This document shows, piece by piece, positions 47,106-55,632 of a DNA stretch of 64,000 nt. The notes under the pieces were generated by a model. That model was not told the origin of the DNA. It saw only the letters and a list, made by a program, of their open reading frames with translations, and did no database searches. Source of the DNA: Gentiana macrophylla (Eukaryota; Streptophyta; Magnoliopsida; Gentianales; Gentianaceae); assembly GCA_026214975.1 (NCBI GenBank), contig JAOBSW010000978.1, positions 1-64,000 on the forward strand. The letters run 5' to 3'. Numbering within the stretch: position 1 is the first letter of the stretch; each line of letters opens with the position of its first letter. The position numbers and the translations under genes were made by a program.

Positions 47106-47206
47106 AATAGGGATTGAGGTGTTCATATACTTTTTTCTTGTTTGTTTTTTTTTGGTGTTCTTATCAAAAAAATATATATCCTTTCGTTTTTATGAAAAAA
47201 AACATT

Positions 47207-47391
47207 ATAATAATAAAATAGACAAGTTTTCCTCTCCCACTCGATTATAAGATAATGAAAGAACTAATTTTTTCAACGCCTCTTCGAGTATTCGCTTCCG
47301 AGCTCTCGTCATTGGTCCTTCTTGAATTTGAAGTGGATCCTCACTTGCATCATCTTCAAGATGGATATTTGAACTTCCATGATATGTATCA
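47207..47391 (-). repeat. Inverted U3 arm
   Basis: It is the reverse complement of 46122-46306 with very few differences. The junction with the leader lies in an ATAATAATA-rich stretch shared by both. The ORFs 46076-46258 (minus) and the first part of 47255-47530 (plus) are antisense readings of the pol tail. Confidence 0.92.
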
Positions 47392-50318
47392 TAGAGTTAC
47401 TCAAATCAGGGGTTTACAACTTTTTGTATATTATTGTATTAGAGTTTACTCAAAACGGGGGTTAATAATTTTTGTATATAATTATAGTAGAGTTCACTCA
47501 AAACGGAGGTTTACAACTTTTTGTATATAATTGTATAGTAGAGTTTTCTCAAAATGGGGGTTTCACTCAAAACGGGGGTTTACAACTTTTTGAATATTAT
47601 TGTATTAGAGTTTACTCAAAACGGGGGTTTATAACTTTTTTTATATAATTATTCCAAAGTTCATTCAAAACGGAGGTTTATGATTTTTTGTATATAATTA
47701 TAGTAGAGTTTACTCAAAATCGGAGTTTACAACTTTTTGTAAATAATTGTATAGTAGAGTTTACTCAAAATGGGGTTTTACAACTTTGTATATTATGGTA
47801 TAAGAGTTTACTCAAAACGGGGGTTTACAACTTTTTGTGTATAGTTGTATTGTAGATTTTACTCAAAACGGGGTTTACAACTTTTTGTATATAATTGTAT
47901 AGTAGAGTTTACTCAAAACAGGGGTTTACAACTTTTTATATATTATTGTATTAGAGTTTACTCAAAACGGGGGTTTACAAGTTTTTGTATATAATTATCA
48001 TAAATTTCACTCAAAACGGAGGTATACAATTTTTTGTATATAATTGTATAGTAGAGTTTACTCAAAACAGGGGTTTACAACTTTTTGTATATTATTGTAT
48101 TAGTGTTTACACAAAACGTAGGTTAACAACTTTTTGTATAAGAGTTTACTAAAAACAGGGGTTTACAACTTTTTGTACAATAAAACGGGGGTTTATATCT
48201 TTTTGTATATAATTGTATAGTAAATTTTACTCAAAACGGGGGTTTACAACTTTTTGTATATTATTGTATTAGAGTTCACTCAAAACGGAGGATTACAACT
48301 TTTTGTATATTATTGTATTAGAGTTTACTCAAAACGGGGTTTACAACTTTTTGTATATAATTATATTAGAGTTCACTCAAAACGGAGGTTTACAACTTTT
48401 TGAATATAATTATAGTAGAGTTTACTCAAAACGGGGGTTTACAAGTTTTTGTAAATAATTGTATAGTAGAGTTACTCAAAATAGGGGTTTACAACTTTTT
48501 GTATATTATTGTATTAGAGTTTACTCAAACGGGGTTAATAATTTTTGTATATAATTATAGTAGAGTTCACTCAAAAACGGAGGTTTACAACTTTTGTATA
48601 TAATTGTATAGTAGAGTTTTCTCAAAATGGGGTTTCACTCAAAGCGGGGTTTACAACATTTTGTATATTATTGTATTAAAGTTTACTCAAAACGGGGTTT
48701 TACAACTTTTTGTATATAATTATACCAAAGTTCATTCAAAACGGAGGTTTACAATTTTTTGTATATAATTATAGTAGAGTTTACTCAAAATCGGGGTTTA
48801 CAACTTTTTGTAAATAATTGTATAGTAGAGTTTACTCAAAACGGGGTTTTACAACTTTGTATATTATTGTATAAGAGTTTACTCAAAACGGGGGGTTTAC
48901 AACTTTTTGTATAGTTGTATTGTAGATTTTACTCAAAACGGGGGTTTACAACTTTTTGTATATTATTGTATTAGAGTTTATTAAAAACGGGGGTTTGGAA
49001 GTTTTTGTATATAATTATCGTAGAGTTCACTCAAAACGGAGGTATACAATTATTTGTATATAATTGTATAGTAGATTTTACTCAAAACTGGGTTTATAAC
49101 TTTTTGTATATTATTGTATTAGTGTTTACACAAAACGGGGGTTAACAACTTTTTGTATATAATTATAGTAGAGTTCACACAAAATGGAGGTTTACAACTT
49201 TTTGCATATAATTATAGTAGAGTTTAGTCAAAACAGGGGTTTACAATTGTAAATATTTGTATATTAGAGTTACTCAAAACGGGGGTTTACAACTTTTTGT
49301 ATATTATTGTAATAGAGTTTACCTAAAACGGGGGTTTACAACATTTTGTATATAATTGTATAGTAGAGTTTACTAAAAACAGGGATTTACAACTTTTTGT
49401 ACAATAAAACAGGGGTTTATATCTTTTTGTATATAATTGTATAGTAAAGTTTACTCAAAACGGGGGTTTACAACTTTTTGTATATTATTGTATTAGAGTT
49501 CACTCAAAACGGGGGTTTACAACTTTTTGTATATTATTGTATTAGAGTTTACTCAAAACGGGGGTTTACAACTTTTTGTATATAATTATATTAGAGTTCA
49601 CTCAAAACGGAGGTTTACAACTTTTTGTATATACTTATAGTAGAGTTTACTCAAAATGGGGGTTTACAACTTTTTGTAAATAATTGTATAGTAGAGTTAC
49701 TCAAAACAGGGGTTTACAACTTTTTGTATATTATTGTATTAGAGTTTACTCAAAATGGGGGTTTACAACTTTTTGTATATTATTGTATTAGAGTTTACTC
49801 AAAATGGGGGTTTACAACTTTTTGTATATAATTATATTGGAGTTCACTCAAAACGGAGGTTTACAACTTTTTGTATATAATTATAGTAGAGTTTACTCAA
49901 AACGGCGGTTTACAACTTTTTGTAAATAATTGTATAGTAGAGTTACTCAAAACAGGGGTTTACAAATTTTTGTATTAGAGTTTACTCAAAACGGGGGTTA
50001 AAAATTTTTGTATATAATTATAGTAGAGTTCACTCAAAACGGAGGTTTACAACTTTTTGTATATAATTGTATAGTAGAGTTTTCTCAAAATGGGGGTTTC
50101 ACTCAAAACGGGGGTTTACAACTTTTTGAATATTATTGTATTAGAGTTTACTCAAAACGGGGGTTTACTTTTATTTATATAATTATACCAAAGTTCATTC
50201 AAAACGGAGGTTTACAATTTTTTGTATATAATTATAGTAGAGTTTACTCAAAATAGGGGTTTACAACTTTTTGTAAATAATTGTATTGTAGAGTTTACTC
50301 AAAACGGGGTTTTACAAC
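47392..50318. repeat. Tandem satellite, segment 8
   Basis: It starts with TAGAG and holds the TATACCAAAG (or TATTCCAAAG) landmark near 47650, 48720 and 50185, and the GTACAATAAAAC landmark near 48177 and 49400. It ends ACAAC (50314-50318), the target duplication of the next element. Confidence 0.96.
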
Positions 50319-50322
50319 TGAT

Positions 50323-50451
50323 ATGAATCTGAGTCCAAGTCCTTCTCATGATCCTCTCATATTTCGGGCTGGGCCTAAAATTCAAGTGCCACACAAAAAG
50401 AGGCTCGAGGTTTTGGATAAAATAGCCCAATTCACAATGTGGATCCATTAA
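50323..50451 (+). pseudogene. LTR-encoded pol tail copy in 5' LTR, element 3
   Basis: Shortened tail of 42 residues, with GPKIQVPHKKRLEVLDKIAQ and a stop after MWIH. Compared with element 2 a deletion removed the middle; YACGLPE-like codons remain downstream out of use. Confidence 0.55.
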
Positions 50452-50961
50452 AACCATTATATCTGCGTGTGGGCTGCCTGAATAAATGGCCCAACATTTT
50501 GGCCTTTATTATGGTATTATATTATATATATTTTATTATGCAATATTACTTAAATAAATGACAAAAACTTGGTTGAATTTGGAGAATGAAATGGCGCCAC
50601 TTTTGCTAGCTTTGGAAGGTGAGAAGTCAAGTTTTGTGTATTCCAAGTACATTGAATCAAGATGGATGTCTTTTGGGGCGCCTATTTTAAGTGCATTGAA
50701 TCAGGAGCTTTAATTATCCAAAATTGATGATCCACATATGCATTTCATAGTAGAAAACCTGATCTTCAACTTTCGTCAAGGGGTCATCTTCATTTGAATA
50801 AGTTATAATGGTCAAAATGGCCTAAACAGCTGCGGGTCAGAAACTGGAGAATATAAAGAAGATACATTGAACCTGGATGAAGCTCCTTGGATGCGCCAAT
50901 ATGCATTTAATTTAGGAAAAACTTTTCATCTTATTATTATGAATTCATGTACTTATTTTCC

Positions 50962-50969
50962 TATAAATA
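50962..50969 (+). promoter_or_regulatory. TATA box in 5' LTR, element 3
   Basis: TATAAATA in TTTTCCTATAAATAGTCC is the likely promoter of the chimeric transcript. Confidence 0.65.
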
Positions 50970-51284
50970 GTCCTTGTATTTGTACTTTGAAAATAAGAAC
51001 TTGTTATCAATATAAATTATATTTTATTCTTCACTTGGAAAAGTGTTGTGTGAGTTTCTCTGGAAAGGGAATTCAAATCTCGGATTATCAAGGACTTGAT
51101 CAATCCTTGTGGTTATCCATATACCAAGGTGCCTTCACACGGGTTGTGATTGTGTCACGGAGCTTATTATTCCAAGGTGCTTCCACACAGGTTGTGGTTG
51201 TGTCAAGGACTTCCAAATACCTTCAAATCCACGATCCTAAGTATTCATTCGATCCGAAGCCTTCCTCCGGGCGGTTTCGCATCA

Positions 51285-51773
51285 GTTGGTATCAGAGAAT
51301 AGCGGATTGACGGTATTATATCCCTTTACTTTATTTCAAAAAAAAAATCGAATATAAAAAATATATATATATATTATTTTCTGTTGCATTTTATCGAATG
51401 TATCTGAAGAACCATAGTATGCATATGATCGTGTGTATTTGAAGAACACTTTATTTCACACGAGCATCTATATATTTATATATTTAAAAAAAAGGTGCAC
51501 AAGTAAATCGTGTGTATTTGAAAAATAATTTGTTCCGACGAGCATACTGTTCCGTACGAGCAACAAGTTAAAAAAATTCGTTTAACACACTTCACAATTA
51601 TGTGTTACATCTTTGAATATCTTCTCTAAAATACTTCACAATTTTTGTTGTGTTCACTTTGGAATTTCAAAACTCTTAAAAAAAAATTTCTGATTCTTCA
51701 CTCTTGGTATTTGGGGAAACTCGAGTATTGTTGAATAATTGATATCTGATCTGAATTCTCTTACTTGAGCTAA
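51285..51773 (+). other. 5' leader of CRM element 3
   Basis: Primer site TGGTATCAGAG is at 51287-51297. The leader contains the same CGTGTGTATTTGAA..A and ACGAGCAT motifs as element 2, with only a short TA run near 51359-51374. No gene is seen. Confidence 0.8.
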
Positions 51774-54632
51774 ATGAGCACACCTTTGAGAGGAAGAATG
51801 GCTGGAAATAATGATTTGAGAAAAAGGTATTCTAAAAATGCTTACTCCCGACAACTTGAGAAAGTTGGAGAACGACTTGATGAAATGAATCGGAAATTTA
51901 AGGATGAGATGGAGAATATGAAGAATCAATTTCGTGATGAGATACGAGAGTTTGTAGCAAAGAAAAATAAAGAGATTGATAACATCAAAAAGGTGGAGTT
52001 GAGAACGAAGGAAAGTGAGAATGTACTAAAGACAAAGGAAATATTCTCCGAGAGAACTTCCAGTTCTATCTATTGTTATATTTGTACCGGAGATGGACAT
52101 TGCGCGTATGAATGTCCTAATCTTAGGTTGAACTCTACTCAGCATGTTGAGGTGGTGAAAACATTGGCAAATGAGCCATGTAATGTTCTTATTGAGAATA
52201 TCACTGTTGTTCCAGTTCCAGCAAACAAAATTAATTCTGAGGAGGTTATTTGTGAATTGCGAGGCGATATTGTTGAAATTAAAGAGCCTGAGATTGATGA
52301 TACGCATGAAATTGAATTTATGGACGAGAAAGAAACGATGTCTGAAGGGTCTATCTTGGTGAAAGATCACAACAAGTCGATTTTGGTCGAAGCAAATAAA
52401 GAATCTATGTCACTGAATTCTTGTTGCAGTTTTATTAACTCTTCTTTGCAGGTACATGATAAGGAAATTACCGGGCTGTTGGGTTCACCAAATACAGCCT
52501 TTATTTTGCCATGGGATGATCTATTTCTGGTTGGTAATGGTGGAAAACTGGTGCACACTTTTGTTGATTCTTTTGTGGCGCGTAATGTTGTTAGCTCCCA
52601 ATTATATTGCTATGTTGCTGCCACTCCAAGGTTCATTGATATATATATTCAACCAAGAGACTTTTCATATGTTCCATTGACGAAGCATGGAACACGTTAT
52701 CAACGTGAAATTCTTTGGAAGATGTGCACTTGCATATTATTTGACCCCGGTAAGTCATTTCTGATTTTTGCGTGTTATTCAGGAATGGTTTGTACCTGTG
52801 TACTATATGAAATTTTAATCTATATCCATGATTTCAGTGCACATATTTCACACTTTAAAGCTGATTCGGAAACACTTCGAAAAGCACTTATGATTGCTAA
52901 TATTAAGAAATGCACTTCTTGCTTGGAAAGTTTTGTCTTCCTTGGCTTTGTTGTAAGAAGGCAGGGTATCCAAGTTGATCAAGAGGAAGTGAAGGCAGTG
53001 GCTGATTGGCCCGAATCAAAAAATGCAACGGAGGTCCGAAGTTATCATGGCTTAGCAAGTTTTTACTGGCATTTTATCCGGAATTTCCGCAGCGTTGCAG
53101 CCCCGTTAAACGAGTTGATCAAGAACAACACTCCATTTCATTGGAATCCTACTGAAAGGGAAGCATTCGAAACTCTAAAATCTCATTTAATTTCAGCACC
53201 TATACTTGCTTTGCCTAATTTTTCTAAGATTTTTGAAATTGAGTGTGATGCATCTGGATTGGGTATTGGTGGTGTTTTGCTACAAAAAGGTTGTCCAATT
53301 GCTTGTTACGGTGATAAACTAAAAGGCGCAAATCTGAATTATGCTACTTATGACAAAAAGTTGTATGCACTTGTTCAATGCTTGCGTGTTTATTTGCATC
53401 CTAGAGAGATTGTCATCCACTCTGATCATGAGTCCTTAAAACATTTAAAAGGGCAATCTAAGTTGCATTTACGTCATATCCGTTGGATGAAATTCATTGA
53501 ATCATATCTTTATGTGATTAAATTCAAAAAGGGAAAAGAAAACACAGTGGCTGATGCATTATCTCGACGGTATACTCCTCTCCCAATATCCTCATTTCCT
53601 TGGGTTGATCTCTCTATGGAATTTCTTTTGGGTTTGCCTTGTTATCAGTCTGGTAAAGATTCGGTGTTTGTGGTAGTTGATCGTTTTTCAAAGACGGCAC
53701 ATTTTATTACGTGTAATAAGACCAATAATGCCTCTCTTATTACTGACCTATTCTTTAAAGAAATTATGCGTTTACATGGTGTGCCTAAGTCGAATGTGAG
53801 TGATCGTGATGTACAATTTATTAGTCATTTCTGGCATGTTCTATGGAAGCATTTAGGCACTACACTTTTATGTTCCACCGCATATCATCCTCAGACCGAT
53901 GGACAAACAGAAGTTGTTAATCGCACTTTGGGAAAGTTATTGCGCACCGTGGTGCAAAAGAACTTAAAGAATTCGGAGCCTTGTTTACCATATGTTGAAT
54001 TTGCTTATAATCGTGCTACTCTTTCTGCTACTTTGCATTCACCAATTGAGATTGTTTATGGCTTTAATCTTATCGCTCATATTGATCTTGTTCCTCTTTC
54101 CCCAGGAAAGCTCACAAATCTCGAGAGAGAAAAGAAAGCTGAGATGGTCCATGAGTTGCACGCAAAAGCAAGACAAAATGTGGAGGCTCAAACTGCTCGA
54201 TATGAAAAACAAGCAAATAAAGGCCGAAAGGAAGTTGTCTTTGACCCCGGAGATAGGGTATGGCTGCATTTTTGCAAAGAAAGGTTTCCAAACAAATGGA
54301 AGAACAAACATAAACCAGCACATACTTTTCATGATCCTTTTGCTGCATATGTTGATGATAATGCAACATTGAATTGCTATGATTATATTTCTGACACACC
54401 GGTCTTCATCGACATTTATATCAAACCAAGATACACTTTTCATGTTGTTGTAGTGAAGCAGGGATCTCGACATCAGCATGCAATTTTGAAGTTGTGTATT
54501 CGACTAATATTTGATCCAGGTGTTTATTTGGTGATATTTTGGATTTATTTAAGAATGGTGTTTGATTCTGAACTATACGACATTCTTTTGATTCGAGGAC
54601 GAATCCTTCACAACCGGGAGGGTCTGATATGA
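51774..54632 (+). CDS. Chimeric gag-pol-like protein, 952 residues, with duplicated unknown module
   Basis: The ATG at 51774 is the first in frame; MAGNND at residue 9 is the start shared with element 1. Order: coiled coil 20-90; CCHC zinc knuckle at 101-114 (CYICTGDGHCAYEC); acidic linker; KEITGLLGSPN region 230-258; unknown module a about 260-349; RT thumb without YFDD from 350; RNase H 485-595; integrase core from 601; integrase C-terminal start to about 845; unknown module b about 849-939. Protease, catalytic RT and the integrase zinc domain are absent. RNase H has Lys 529 for the catalytic Glu (YDKKLYAL), and integrase has Glu 616 for the first Asp (LSMEF). Asp 492, Asp 551, Asp 677 and Glu 713 remain. 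The ORF ends at TGA across the 3' LTR start. It cannot supply these enzymes itself, yet has no stop in 952 codons. Confidence 0.85.
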   Translation: MSTPLRGRMAGNNDLRKRYSKNAYSRQLEKVGERLDEMNRKFKDEMENMKNQFRDEIREFVAKKNKEIDNIKKVELRTKESENVLKTKEIFSERTSSSIYCYICTGDGHCAYECPNLRLNSTQHVEVVKTLANEPCNVLIENITVVPVPANKINSEEVICELRGDIVEIKEPEIDDTHEIEFMDEKETMSEGSILVKDHNKSILVEANKESMSLNSCCSFINSSLQVHDKEITGLLGSPNTAFILPWDDLFLVGNGGKLVHTFVDSFVARNVVSSQLYCYVAATPRFIDIYIQPRDFSYVPLTKHGTRYQREILWKMCTCILFDPGKSFLIFACYSGMVCTCVLYEILIYIHDFSAHISHFKADSETLRKALMIANIKKCTSCLESFVFLGFVVRRQGIQVDQEEVKAVADWPESKNATEVRSYHGLASFYWHFIRNFRSVAAPLNELIKNNTPFHWNPTEREAFETLKSHLISAPILALPNFSKIFEIECDASGLGIGGVLLQKGCPIACYGDKLKGANLNYATYDKKLYALVQCLRVYLHPREIVIHSDHESLKHLKGQSKLHLRHIRWMKFIESYLYVIKFKKGKENTVADALSRRYTPLPISSFPWVDLSMEFLLGLPCYQSGKDSVFVVVDRFSKTAHFITCNKTNNASLITDLFFKEIMRLHGVPKSNVSDRDVQFISHFWHVLWKHLGTTLLCSTAYHPQTDGQTEVVNRTLGKLLRTVVQKNLKNSEPCLPYVEFAYNRATLSATLHSPIEIVYGFNLIAHIDLVPLSPGKLTNLEREKKAEMVHELHAKARQNVEAQTARYEKQANKGRKEVVFDPGDRVWLHFCKERFPNKWKNKHKPAHTFHDPFAAYVDDNATLNCYDYISDTPVFIDIYIKPRYTFHVVVVKQGSRHQHAILKLCIRLIFDPGVYLVIFWIYLRMVFDSELYDILLIRGRILHNREGLI
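52551..52823 (+). other. Unknown module a in element 3
   Basis: Residues of about 260-349 run from VHTFVDSFVARN through TPRFIDIYIQPR and GTRYQREIL to FDPGKSFLIF and LYEILI. It sits between the gag-like half and RT, and passes into RT right after where YFDD should be. The last 25 residues are hydrophobic. It is also present in element 1. I do not recognise the family. Confidence 0.7.
54318..54593 (+). other. Unknown module b in element 3
   Basis: Residues of about 849-939 run from AHTFHDPFAAY through TPVFIDIYIKPR and GSRHQHAIL to FDPGVYLVIF and LYDILL. By hand about half the positions agree with module a. It replaces the GPFQVLERI part of the integrase C-terminus and ends just before the FDSRTNPSQPGG sequence that leads to the LTR. 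That sequence is present here in a different frame from the ORF. Confidence 0.7.
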
Positions 54633-55632
54633 ATCTGAGTCCAAGTCCTTCTCATGATCCTCTCATATTTCGGGTTGGGCCTAAAATTCAAGTGCCACAG
54701 AAAAAGAGGCTCGAGGTTTTGGATAAAATAGCCCAATTCACAATGTGGATCCATTAAAACCATTATATCTGCGTGTGGGCTGCCTGAATAAATGGCCCAA
54801 CATTTTGGCCTTTATTATGGTATTATATTATATATTTTATTATGCAATATTACTTAAATAAATGACAAAAACTTGGCTGAATTTGGAGAATGAAATGGCG
54901 CCAATTTTGCTAGCTTTGGAAGGTGAGAAGTCAAGTTTTGTGTATTCCAAGTACATTGAATCAAGATGGATGTCTTTTGGGGTGCCTATTTTAAGTGCAT
55001 TGAATCAGGAGCTTTACTTATCCAAAATTGATGATCCACATATGCATTTCATAGTAGAAAACCTGATCTTCAACTTTCGTCAAGGGGTAATCTTCATTTG
55101 AATAAGTTATAATGGTCAAAATGGCCTAAACAGCTGCGGGTCAGAAACTGGAGAATATAAAGAAGATACATTGAACCTGGATGAAGCTCCTTGGATGCGC
55201 CAATATGCATTTAATTTAGGAAAAACTTTTCATCTTATTATTATGAATTCATGTACTTATTTTCCTATAAATAGTCCTTGTATTTGTACTTTGAAAATAA
55301 GAACTTGTTATCAATATAAATTATATTTTATTCTTCACTTGGAAAAGTGTTGTGTGAGTTTCTCTGGAAAGGGAATTCAAATCTCGGATTATCAAGGACT
55401 TGAGCAAACCTTGTGGTTATCCATATACCAAGGTGCTTAGAAACAGGTTTTCTAAGTGTTGAGGTTTTATTCCAAGGTGCCATCACACGGGTTGTGATTG
55501 TGTCGCGGAGCTTATTATTCCAAGGTGCTTCCACACGGGTTGTGGTTGTGTCAAGGACTTCCAAATACCTTCAAATCCACGATCCTAAGGATTCATTCGA
55601 TCCGAAGCCTTCCTCCGGGAGGTTTCGCATCA
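54625..55632 (+). repeat. 3' LTR of CRM element 3
   Basis: This 1,008 bp LTR begins TGATATGAATCTGAG and ends TTTCGCATCA, followed by ACAAC. A tail ORF is at 54629-54757. It keeps the CTTAGAAACAGGTTTTC stretch that is deleted in the 5' LTR. Confidence 0.95.
54629..54757 (+). pseudogene. LTR-encoded pol tail, element 3 (3' LTR)
   Basis: A 42-residue tail, with GPKIQVPQKKRLEVLDKIAQ. It is in the frame of FDSRTNPSQPGGSD upstream, but the 952-codon ORF arrives in another frame and stops at 54632, so this tail is probably not translated from this copy. Confidence 0.6.

Larger units (their letters stand above)
46122..47391 (+). mobile_element. CRM-type LTR insertion with two inverted U3 ends
   Basis: A 971 bp LTR (46122-47092, TGATACATATC to TTTTCATATCA) is followed by primer site TGGTATCAGAG (47095-47105) and about 100 bp of leader. 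Then comes an inverted copy of the LTR's first 185 bp (47207-47391, complement of 46122-46306). The whole unit is flanked by perfect TAGAG duplications (46117-46121 and 47392-47396). Both outer ends are therefore the U3 terminus (TGATACATA), instead of U3 and U5. It entered the satellite as one event. The LTR belongs to a third CRM-type family not otherwise seen in the window. Confidence 0.9.
50319..51284 (+). repeat. 5' LTR of CRM element 3
   Basis: This 966 bp LTR begins TGATATGAATCTGAG and ends TTTCGCATCA. It has a TATA box at 50962-50969. A deletion between two CCAAGGTGC copies removed the stretch that the 3' LTR carries near 55431-55475. The tail ORF is at 50323-50451. Confidence 0.95.
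50319..55632 (+). mobile_element. CRM-type element 3, chimeric non-autonomous, intact ORF
   Basis: LTRs at 50319-51284 and 54625-55632 are flanked by perfect ACAAC duplications (50314-50318 and 55633-55637). The interior has a primer site at 51287-51297 and a single 952-codon ORF that lacks protease and catalytic RT. The two LTRs look nearly identical apart from one 40-45 bp deletion in the 5' LTR, so the insertion is young. It shares the LTR ends and leader with elements 1 and 2, and the replaced interior with element 1. Confidence 0.94.

Noticed and set aside
46122..47391. Foldback DNA transposon with terminal inverted repeats
   Set aside because: The left part is a complete LTR with TATA box, pol tail and adjacent primer site, and the duplication is 5 bp, so a retroviral-type integration with two U3 ends explains it better.
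47255..47530. Plus-strand ORF of 91 codons beginning MKELIFSTPLRVF
   Set aside because: It is antisense to the inverted pol tail and then runs into satellite.
52026..52370. Minus-strand ORFs inside 51774-54632 (also 54039-54479)
   Set aside because: Antisense shadows of the 952-codon frame, with no domain.
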